NCBI RefSeq assembly: GCF_900496995.4
Contig: NC_044004.1
Coordinates: 1,736,001-1,800,000, forward strand
Reading direction: 5' to 3'
DNA: 64,000 nucleotides
From: Aquila chrysaetos chrysaetos
Taxonomy: Eukaryota > Chordata > Aves > Accipitriformes > Accipitridae
Both the position numbers and the translations under genes were made by a program. Under the pieces are notes generated by a model. That model saw nothing but the letters and a program-made list of their open reading frames with translations. It was not told where the DNA came from and did no database searches. Positions 28,201 through 40,200 of the stretch are shown here, one piece after another; within the stretch, counting starts at the first letter, position 1, and every line of letters starts with the position of its first letter.

Positions 28201-31200
28201 AAAAAAAGTTTCTCTATGTAAACTTATTTTTATTATTTGCCTGTTTGCATTCCTTCCATTTTCTTGGTAACTTTTTAAAAATACAGAAATAGCACAAATT
28301 CTGCATAGTGTTCCCAAGCCTGATCTCATTTGTCAGGAGTATGTGGAGGAATCCTCTTACATGAGTATATAAACATTGACCTTGTATGGAAAGACAAATT
28401 CCTCCAATTTCAGAGTTAGTGGGATTGGGTCTGGTTATGCTATTCATGACCATGACATTACACTGAAGTGTCTCTGTATTGGGAAGAGATGTATGAAATG
28501 TAAGGAAAACAAGTGACTAAATAAAAGTAAGGTTTATGAGGCAGTGTTAACAGTATGAATTCATGCAGTCGTAACCTTCCTGAGCTTATCTTGCATCACT
28601 TTTTCCTTTGTGGAATTGGGGTTTTACATAGCTTGTGATTCTTGATGAGGTAGGTAGGTATTTTCCTCCTGGGGTAGGGAGAGGCTTGACTGTGGGACTT
28701 GCCATCCTTTTGCTGAAATGGCAGCAAAGCTTGCTCAGATGAAGAAAAGAAGATCTGGTTTCCAGTTCTGTTTTCATCAGTAGATCACAATCACGGAAAC
28801 AAGACTGTTTAAAACAAAACAACAAAAATACAAACAAAAAAACGAACTTGGGAGGAATGTCAAAGAGCTAGAGAAAAACTAGTAGGAGTGAGATTCCTGC
28901 CATTAATGGCACTTGATATGCATTTGCTGACAGTTCCCCATTACCTAGTTGCTGGTGTTGGCATTAGTAAATGGACTGTTCTTTTTTTGTATTGACTTTA
29001 TTTATGTTAAAGCTATTACTATTCTATAAGGCATCTTTAAATGACATACTTGGCTAAAATGGCATGGAATATCTTGCAGTAAGCATAGGTACTTGGGAAA
29101 TCCTTCGGGCTCTAGCATCTATAATTCTTACTTTCTGCCTTCATGGATCATTATATAATTCAGTCCATTATACAAAGAACATAGCATGAAACACATTTTT
29201 ACTTTTTTAAATTTGATTTTTTTTTTTTCCCCGCAGTATATTACAAATGGCTTTAAAATTATTTTGGAATATATTCCTGCGAGCACATGCTGCATGCATA
29301 CTTAATGTATGTCTATTGCAAATGAGTTTATAATTGGATTTCTGCATATACTCCTTTGTAATTTCAGATAGTAGCATATTCTGGGGGGATTTCACTACTG
29401 CTTTGAACTAAAATGTGTCATCTGAGCTTGAAAGCAAAGCAGGACTAGATCTTGGTATGCTATCAGAGATGGTTCTAGGAGCTGTACAGGAAGTGGTATT
29501 GGTTGTCTTATATATAGTGCTGTTCTGAGTTAGTTGAGAGATAATGTTCAGGCATAGCCTTAGGGAACACTTATACTCCCTGGGCATTTGTCTGAAAAGA
29601 GGCAAAATGAATTGCGGCTGCCTGCCATGAGTTTCCATAAATATAAATAAAGACTCAGTCCAAATTTTGGTCAGAGTAGTTACCTGTGGTGTAACTAGAT
29701 TTCTCCTTCAGATTCCATTGAATGTAATATTCTCTTGGATTCCGTGTTGCAAATGATAGAAAATCTTATTTATGTACTTTTAATAATGCTGAAACTTCAT
29801 TTCTAAGTTTGTTGCATTTTGGGAATGGGTACACTGATCCCCTGCTTTTAATCCTTTGAAACGATTGGAAAGTGTTAGGATGAAAATTATCCTGTTCAAG
29901 ATTTGCTGTTTGCTACTTGCTTCCATGTAAAGAAACAAAAAATTAAAGTGTTTTCTTCTCTTCTAGAACACACAGATCATTCAAAGTCCATAAAAACCAC
30001 TCATTCAGTCTTCAAATCTGCACCGCTCTACCTTCATCATCCAATGCCTGTGTGTGAGAGCTACTTCCTGTCTAACAGCGAGCTGTCAGAAGACGGTTCT
30101 GGTATTGGACATGCTGGACCTTCCTCAAGTGTTGTCTTGCAGAATCGGAAAAAAGCACATCGTCATCAATGTATTTTCTCTGTTCGTCATAAAAAAGATG
30201 GTGAAAATGAATTCTTTCCACTCACTGCAGAAGAAGATTACAGCAAGAATGAGGATCTAAATGTTAGCACGTCTCTGGGGAATGAAACATCAGGGAAAGA
30301 GCTACTTCAACGTGGCAGAAGAGAAGCAGAACAAAAGGCAGCTAGAAATTATCCTTTGCCACGTAGCCAAACAACTTGCCTAAATGAGAATGTGGAGAAA
30401 GACCTACCACCGAGACAGAGAACCCAGTCCAGTAGTAGCTTAGATGAACTCTGGATTAAGTTTTTGGAGTGCCAGAAGAGACACCAGCACCATGATTTTA
30501 GGAGTAACGGTGAGCTGTCACTTGTTGAACGCCTCGATCGATTGGCCAGGGTCCTTCAGAATCCCATTAGGCATACACTAATACCAACAAAATCTGAAAA
30601 GAAAATAAAGGGAAGAGAACAGAAGAGAATAAGACTGCCAGAGAAGAGCAGGTCTGAAAGTACTTTCAAGCCTAATGCAACCCATGTTGAAGAAAGACCA
30701 CGTATCACCCGTGATAAAAATAACCTTGTTGAGCTTGGGAAAAATAGGTCAGGAGAAAAAATTATCTGCCACATGAATAAAATTTCGGAGCACCAGCAGT
30801 ACCTGGAAACTCCTAGTGACACTTCTTCAGAGGCAAGGCTCAGTACAGATCATGGCACCACGATCAGTTCTACCACCTCAGAATCAGATGTGGTGACCCA
30901 AACAGAGATGGAAACTGCTACTCAGACTGAGGTGAGCAGTTCCATTTCCACCATTGATACTGCCAGGCTGATCAGGGCTTTTGGGCATGAAAGAGTGCGG
31001 GTGTCACCAAGACTCTCCCAGCTTTATTGTACCATCAACCACCAGAAAAGTCGCTCTGAAAAGTGGGACAAGGGAAGTGGCAAAGCAGTGGGTGTAGAAT
31101 ATCCAAAGGTTACTTCTGAGAGACACAGGAAAAGGAAAGAGATCCAGGTATGTGGTCAGTTAGACCAAAAGACAATTTTAACTAATTGTTACAGGAACTC

Positions 31201-34200
31201 TTAAACTGCTGTACAGTAGCAGAGTTTGTTATTTGGAGAATAATTTAAAATTTCCCAGAGAGTGTTGTTTATATCGTAGGCTTCTGTCTTTGGTCTAAGT
31301 AGCTCAAACAAGTCTCTCTGCTTTTCCAGGAATAAGGACGAGCTCAAAATCTCTTAAAACATCAATTGTGTTTTCTTTCCCTTTGTTCTTATTTGTCTTT
31401 TTTTCTCTTCCTTTATTTGTCTTGGGAAGCAAGATCCTGCTGTATCTGATTTCTAGTTACCTGCAGGTTCTGTGCTTCAGCAATCCTGAAGACAGTGGTG
31501 GTAAGTTGAGGCTGTAGATTTGGACTGCCTATTGCTACCTGAATATATCTGGGCAACGATAAATACAATTTCATAAAAATTGGAATTATTATTTGAATTT
31601 TCTTACTGTTTGTCTATTTTAAATGTTGGAATTTTGTCTTGCTTGAGTGTTGGTTGTAAGCTTCTTCAACTTTTGTATTTGGTAGTTTAGGCATATTAAA
31701 ATACCAAGTCTCGTCCCTAAGCATTCTAGGTGAAAAGTCTGGAGTTAAGCTGATTACTTCAGTTGAATTTGGCCATTGCCCTTTGGAGGAGAAATGAAAA
31801 TTAATTTCCTGAAAGGGGGCCTTGGCATGGGTTTGGTGATTATCGTAAGAAATTACAGAATTTTGGTGTTCTGTAATATTAATTAATGCTGAAAAGTATA
31901 GGAACAAGTGAGAAATAATTTATTTTTCATATTACCAGAAGAAAGTGGTATTGTCATCATTACTAATAGATTTCATTAAAATGAGTTAGTTTTTTTTAAT
32001 AGAAAGAACTCAAACTCAGTCTGTCACGTAAGCTAATGAATGCATGTCTGGGGGAGAAACAGTCTTTTTCAAGACTTAAGAATGGTTTAAAAATATTTTT
32101 ATTAATATTTTTATTCATAATATTTATTTAAAGGTAAAATAAAATTGTCATAAACTTTGCAACATTAGGACCATTAATCAGAACACTGACTATCTAACAA
32201 TGAAATTAGGATCCAACATGTCTTGCATGTTTGTAATATTTCAGAGATGATTTTATTCCATATTCCATTCATAAGACTAATCTTTCAAGGTCTGTTTGGA
32301 CCTTAAAAACAACATGTAGTCTTTTGCCTGTTAAAATCACCCATGAGGTAACTGATTGCAGTGATACTTACATGGGAGTAAAGGCTTACTGTTCCCAGTG
32401 CTTGATGTTGGATTGAGCCCATATGGCTTTAGAAAGTAGTATCTTTTATCTGCTGGTGTAGTGTTCCTTTTAAAAATACATATAAAGGGACACATGACCC
32501 ACCTCAAATAAGGAGTGAGAGAAAATTGATGGCAAAATGGCAAGCTAAATTTAAAATCCAAGTTTTGGTACCGTCTGTGATGCTTGGCTGAACAGAAATC
32601 AAGATTTTTTTGTTTGTTTGTTTGTTGCAAATATCAGTGGTTCAGAGACAGATATTCATTCGTTTATAGGAGGAGCTCTACTCCTAGAGAGGCTACTGTA
32701 TGAATCTTTCAGGCAAGTGCTGCATTTTGTAGCTCTTTTTTTTTATGACAGCCTATTGTCAGCTCTGCTTCCAGAAAACTTGGTTACAGCTTTTTTTATT
32801 TATAGATGCTGAACCCATCCCAGAAGGTTTTTATCTATTCCAGTTTCTGTTATTTCTAAAGCACTCTTCAAGCTGCCATCTGGTAGCAGGTACAAAGCTA
32901 AAGGTTACGCTATTCAACTGCTGAAGGGCTTTGAAAGCACTGCACTGAATATTCTAGTCCAAATAGGAATATGCATGTCAATATTCAGTATTGAATAGCT
33001 GCTTATATTTATTTCTGCGGGCTGATATGCTTGTGTGTGTAAATGGGTTATCTTGGTTTTTTTCCTTGCTTTATACTCTTCCCTTTTGCTGAGCACATAT
33101 TCAAATTTGCTTCTCTTCTCTGAAAGAAGATGCATATCTACTACATCTGTCTAGTGCACTCTACTAGAGCTGTAATAGTTTTATGAAACTAAAAAAAGAG
33201 TTCTTGCCAGTATGCCTGAGTAAAAATTGCCTCCTTTTAATGTTGAAATGAAATTATGTTTAGCATTGAAGTGGTGATAGCAGAGGTTCAATAAAAAGGT
33301 AATAAAAAAAAGCCTCTGTTCATTTCCATCGTGGCTAGCATTATGAGTTACTAACAGGATACTAATTGCTATGATCAAGGAAAAAAAAAATCTGTTTCAT
33401 AATTAAAAATTAAATTCAATGGATTTGCAGAGATTGGTCTGTGCCGCACTGTTGGATTTGAAGCCTGGGGAAGCACTGTCAGTTAATTGCTGTTAATAAA
33501 GCACTAACCTTCTCTGTATTTTATATAACCAAAAAGCTTGTGGACCAGATGCCTTACACTTACAGAGTATACTCCTTTTTAAATGGCGGTAAAGTTATAA
33601 CATGTCCTAAAATTTAAATTAATTTACTATAACAAAGTTGTGCTGCTTACATCCCTGCAGCTGGAACTTCTGTTTGTGTGAGTGGTGGTGATGTGAAACT
33701 AGTGTTTTGCCTAAACCATGCTCTTAGCACTTGTCTTCTATTTCTTGTTTTTGTTAATTTTCTCCACCTGGAGAATTTTGTGTAATGAGGATCACAGGGT
33801 GATAGAACTTCTTGTGTTTGGAAATGACTCTGCTCTTTCATGCCAATGGTACAGAATTGGAGTTTGTTATGAATTTACAAAGCAACATGTTAATCTTTCA
33901 AGACAGTTTGTCCCTCCAGCAAAAGCCTTTAAAGGCTTTTGGTTTGAGAGGGTGGGAATATAGGATTCAGTCTAGATGTTTATTCTCCCTCTTTCCAAAG
34001 CAGAAATATTTCACACTTTGCAGTTTCTCATGAAAGTACAGCCAACAAATGATCTTGCCATAGCAAAGGTTCTTTGTAAGTTTGTCTTGACAGGCCACAT
34101 TGTCCCATGAACTTTGGACAAATGAATTGGAGGATGCTCAGCACCGTACAGAATCTTATCACAGGCAAGCTCTTGCCTACGGAAATAACATGCTTTTCTT

Positions 34201-37200
34201 ACTATAATGGGATGCTGAAAGCGCATTGGTGCATGAGGATAAAGTCAAGGCTGGCTGTTGTGTGGCATAGCAATAAGAGACACTGATCAGCCTGTGATAA
34301 ACATCTAAATAATAATAGAGTCAAGGCACAAGTAAAAGAGTGATAACTATAACTTTTTTGCTGTTTAAAACCCGCTTTCTGTTCATTTCTGTCAGTATTT
34401 CAGGAATTTCTATTCTCTTGCATGTTTTTTTTCTAGAATGCAGTCTCATCGGGATCAACTTCTGTAAGCAGCAGTTCTTGGGGGCCAAGCTCTGCTCTTA
34501 GTAACAAGCGACGGACACGGATGCTAAACAAAGGTATCCAAGCAGGTGAGTTGTTGAATTCCAGACTTGTCTTTTCTGTATTTGCTTCTGCCTTTCATCT
34601 CTTTGGAAACCTTTCTCCAGAGTCTGGTGCATGTTTCTGGTGATGGGTATGTACAAGCAGCATTCTTCAAATTCACTAAAAGCATTTGGAGAGAAAGATG
34701 TTATATTCTAATTGAAATAAGCCATTTCCTTTCCTTTCTTGGTCTGCTTTAGTAACCAGTGTTCTCACTTACTTATAAGTTTGTTGACCTAAGCTTCTGA
34801 TCCATTTCAATAGCAAAGGGGGGGGGGGGGGGGGGAGGACTAACTGTATTTTTTTATATATTGTTTTCTCTGCAAGACATCTGTTACTCACAGAATGTAT
34901 TTTGTAGGCATATGCTATTTCAGAAGGCAATTGCAGTGTTTCATACTCACCTTGGTAATATTTTGGATGTTATATTCTATTTAAAACATGGGCTGATCCT
35001 GGACTGGTGCAGTTCTGCATTTGGGTTTTTCTGGTGGCAGTTATCAGTTTCTTCATTGCTTTCATTTACAGGCCAACTTAGCATCATCACATTGAGTAAT
35101 GGCTTTGTTTTATTCATCAGACATACCACTTATTTATTACTGGTTTGTTTTCATGTGCAAGTGGATTGAATCAGAAGAGTATTTTCATGGCTTGGTTTCA
35201 AGATTGTGTTATGACTTTTTGAATGTTAGTTGACACCTTACGCTTCATATGTTTCTGTTAAATATTTGTAGTGCTGTGGGCAAACCCATCTTTTACACCT
35301 AAAACACAGTTTTGGATGGGACACACTGGGTAAACTAACAGGTCCAGAAAAACCTGCAGTTCCCTTGTCCAAAATGTAAAGCTGTATGTTGACCTGCCAT
35401 TGTGTCTTTCAGCAGCAGATTTGAAGTTGACTCTTCCAAAAGTCAACTCAAGTCCCCAGCCAGGGGCATAGTTGGTTCAAATTTAATTCCACCACCCCCA
35501 CCTCCCCCCAGTGTGTGTATATATATACGCACATGCTTGTTTTGCTTGGGGTACTTGGTTTACACCGCTTTAATTTTACTCAGATTATCATGTAGTAACA
35601 ATCCTGCAAACTCTCCTTGAATTGGAAGTGGGAATATAAAAGATTTTGCCTCTTGAAGGTGGGGTAAAGAAAGTGCTCCTTCAGCCTCAAAGTAAAAAAT
35701 GAGGGTCATCCCCTGAACTATGCATGTCACTCATGCTGATGTTGAAGTACTTCCAGCTGCTCTGGAATAAGATGTTACTGCTTCGTTTTCAACTACAGGA
35801 GACTTGGAGATTGTGAACAGTGGAACTAAGAAAAATACTCGAGATGTTGGTGTGACTTTTCCTACCCCAAGATCTAGCCAGCCAAATCAATGGCCACAGG
35901 AACCCTGGCATTGTGTTGATGGTAATTTTGGAGAGTCAGATGGTATGGTCACAGATCATCAGGCAGCAGGAAGCAAGAGTAAGCAGAAGGGACAGCCAGG
36001 CAATTTTTTCATGGAGAAAAGGACGAAAAGGAGCAGGCTGCATGTACCACAAGGTCAGTCCAAAATACACTTTCTCCGCAGACCAGAAAAGCTGTACATC
36101 TTGACAGCAACTGGCATAATATGTGAGGAGGATTAGCTAGGACACAGAGTAGTCTGTCACTAGTACAGTCAGTTCTTACTCTGTTTTTAATCAATGAATT
36201 TTAAACAAAACCACTATGTCAAGTGAACTCTCTAGTGCTCTATTATGATGGCATTTTCAATCAAGCTGTTAGATGCAACCTAGCCAGTAAAGGTAGTAAA
36301 CAGGAAGCAATGAATAAGGCAAGGGAAGATGAATGAGATGGGAATCGTACAGATACTTAATTTTGATTTGCACGGTATAAAAGGTTTTGTTAAGCTCTGA
36401 GTAACTGGTCACTGAAAGTTGTACTTACTGTTTCAGGTACTGAGGCTTCGAAGAACACATTTTTTCAGGAGTAGGTGCCAGAAGAACTAGACTCCTCTCC
36501 CTCTTTTAGTAGAGTTGCATTTTTGGGCTGATGGTGTAGCCTCCTTTACTCCCCCCCCCCCCCCCCCCCCTTCTAAATTCCCTGTCAGTGTTCACAATGT
36601 GATAATTAAATGTTTAAAAATATTTTCCTTAGTCATCATTGTTGTTGCTGTAGGGACAAATCATTCTCTCATACCAGTTTAATTTAGAATATCTGCTCAG
36701 AGTACTAGCTGATGTATTCAAATCCCATCATGTATGTAAACTGTGAGTAATCTAATTCTTGTATACATGTTTAACATTTGGAAGATGTAATGCATTTGAT
36801 CTTCAGAAATATCTATAAAAAGCCATAGGGCTTAGGACAGCAGAGAGGCGCCTTAAAAATGTGTAATTGCTGATAAATAACTATTCTTTCTATAGAGAGA
36901 AACTTGCAAACTAAGGCATTTTGTGCTTTTTCAAAAGTGTTGTTTGATAAAGGCTTGCTGGTTTTCTGACACTTGGCAAAGGAATTCCTTTGTAAGTGCC
37001 ACAGATGTGTGCTACAGAGTTGCACTGTTATTAAACTGAAGTGAGTATTTATTGCAGTGTTAGGCCACTGATTTGCTTTAGCTAAGACCTTGGGCATTGT
37101 CATGGTTTAAACCCAGCTGGCAACTAAGCCCCACACAGCTGCTCGCTCACTCCCCCTGGGTGGGATGGGGGAGAGAATTGGAAGGGTAAAAGTGAGAAAA

Positions 37201-40200
37201 CTCGTGGGTTGAGGTAAAGACAGTTTAATAGGTAAAGCAAAACCTGCTCACCCAAGCAAAGCAAAACAAAGAATTCATTCACTACTTCCCATTGGCAGGC
37301 AGGTGTTCAGCCATCTCCAGGAAAGCAGGGCTCCATCACACATAACAGTGACTTGGGAAGACAAAATGCCATAACTGCGAATACCTCCCCCCTTCCTCCT
37401 CCTTCCCCCAGCTTTTTATTGCTGAGCATGATGTCATATGGTCTGGAATATCCCTTTGGTCATGGCTGTGTCCCCTCCCAACTTCTTGTGCACCTCTAGC
37501 CTACTTGCTGGTGAGGTGGTGCGAGGAGCAGAAAAGTCCTTGACTCTGTGTAAGCAGTGCTTAGCAATAGCAAAACCATCCCTGTATTATCAATACTGCT
37601 TTCAGCACAAATCCAAAACATAGCCCCATACTAGCTACTCTGAGGAAAATGAACTGTATCCTAGCCAAAACCAGCACAGGCATAAAGGGCCATAGATGGG
37701 GATGGAAAATCGGCACATGTGTTGTCTATAAATCTTTATTCTCTTCTGTGGTCTTTTAACAGGGATTTCATGGTTTGTCCAAGCAGAAGACTTGAAATCT
37801 GAATCTAGGAAAGAAAACCATTCCAATTCCTTTTCTGGTCCCGGTCCATCTTGGTTTGAACCATTGACCAGCACAAAGCCTTGGAGAGAGCCTCTCCGAG
37901 AGAAGAACTGGCAAGAGCATCAGCACAGCAACATGATTCAGCCAGCAGTTCCAGAAAGAGATGCTGCGAACAGGTCCTTGCGGCCGTTTGTGAAGCTTAC
38001 GCTGCAGGTAAAGGCATGCTGCACTATAAGGCTGCTGAGATCTCGGTAGGATTTCAAGAGTTATGCTGAATCTTGTGGAAACACTTTTTGCTCCTTCTTT
38101 TTATTATTTCACCTTTATAATCATTGGAAGTCAACCATGTTACAGACTGCTCCTGCTTAAAAAACAAACAAACAAACAAAAAACCCCCCAAACACAAAAC
38201 AAACGTAACAAAACCCAGGAAAACCAACAAATTCACTAGTCCATTTTCTTATGGTAATCTGGCTTTCCACAAGACGATTTGAATTGATCTAATATTTCAG
38301 GGCTTAAATTTTGGCTTCAGGAACTAGAGGTAATGTAGCTGACATAATGTCAAGTCATACTTGCTTCCATGCAGAGAGAATACTGTGTGATGTACATAGT
38401 ACGTGATTAAAATGAACTTTAATTCATACAGTGCAAACAGTGTATGTGTGTGTACATGTACACCATATATGCATGTGTGTGTACTTCAGATAGGTGTGAC
38501 TGCTCTAAGTAAGTATCTGTGGAAAGATACAGATTTAGTGTACAGAAATATTTTTAAAAGAGATTGTCCACAGCAAGTGAAATGTAAATTAAGAAGTGCT
38601 AACTAAGGTGCACTTCTGAAGTTTCTTTGAGTTCAGTTGCATCTGTTCATGAGCTCAGAGACTGCCCTGTGATGGAAATTGAAGTGTGGCAAACAGAGAT
38701 ATCAGGAGATCACTTTCAAAATGCCTCTACTGATCCTAAATAAATTGCTAATGTTGATGTGCCCGCTGATTTATAATAAGGAAGATTGTAATAAGTTACA
38801 GAATCTTCTATCCTATGGGCTCAACTTTTTGTTAACTTTTTTGAGAAGAATTTTGTGTCCCTTTTGCTAATTATTTTAGCCATGATATTTCTCTCTGGCC
38901 AGTTAACTTTCTGGTTGTTGACAAGTAGTTTGTTAAACAAGGTCTCTGAGGATCTACCCAGCATTAAGGATACAAGATTTTGTATATTATACCACATACT
39001 ACTTTGATGGGATTTTTTCCATGCTTTGGTAATGGCGTTAGATATTTGGATTATTCCCATCCAGCTGTAGGCAGACAGTCTGGCCACTTTAGACTTTGTT
39101 TTGTGTCATCCCATCTTAGGAGGCTCTTGCAGTGCATCGCCCTGATTTCATCTCCCGCTCTGGAGAGCGTGTGAAGCATCTGAAGCTTGTAATGGAGGAA
39201 AGGAGGATACAGAGTGTACTGCAGTCTGAACGAGAAGAGCTGTTTAATCCTCCAGAGAAAAGAAAGGGCTACAGGAATGCAAGTCACATGCTGTCCGACA
39301 GAGGTACCTTTATGGTTCTGCTCTTTGTTCTGTAGGAATTAATGAATTTCCACATTATACTTAGGGGTGTGTGTATTGTCTATAAGAATCCATAACTTAT
39401 AAAGGAGTCAGATTGTTGCAATAGTATTCTTTGTGAGAAGTAGACTTGTTCACCATTCTCTTATCTCAAAATTTTCCATTTAGGTTTTCTGATTAGAGAA
39501 AAGAGAAGAACAATTCCAAAGAGTGAAATGGTTCAAAGATCTAAACGGTAAGGTTAAGAAAACTGTTTCAGATAGATGGGTGACCTGAGTAAATGGGTTA
39601 GAAAGGTGGATGAATTGTATCTGCAGTCAAAGAATTGGGCGTTGGGGGTAACTCAGCTTTTTCAGGGCAAGGTGTAGGCACCTTATCAGAGGGACAAAGC
39701 ATCTATCTAGAAAATCCGAGAAATGAGATAATTTTGGAAAAATTATTTCTGTAACTAAACCTGAGTACTCTACTGCAGTATCTGCAATCCAAGCACTGCA
39801 GCAAACTGTGCAAGTGCTGGATCCCGAAAGGAGAGGAAATGTAGGGTGTGGGCTACTAGAGAGTCTGTATAGTTTTAAACATTAACAAACTAGGTAACTG
39901 GCGCAGAAAATGAGGTATCATTTCACTAAATAAAAGGAGCTTTATGTAAGAAATAACTACCCTCAAAGGAATACAGAGGCTTTTACCCTTTGAAAAAAAA
40001 GGACCTTATGATAGATTTTGCCTTATTTTTGACTCAAGTGATTTATATGCAAAGTGCACAGCACACTAACAATGTATTAAACACTTGGAATATCTATGCT
40101 ACAGAGAGACCGTGTGAAGGTATAATAAAAAATGGAGTTTATTGCAGCTAGATTCTGAAATGGTAGCGGGGTCAAGAGGAGGTAGTTTGGAAGAGTACCA

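Larger units (their letters stand above)
36054..37762 (+). other. ALMS1 intron (1,709 bp)
   Basis: Contains a C run of about 19 at 36552-36570 and a complete solo LTR at 37098-37678. Only 79 bp of native sequence separates the target duplication from the next exon, so the branch point and pyrimidine tract must lie there. Confidence 0.85.
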
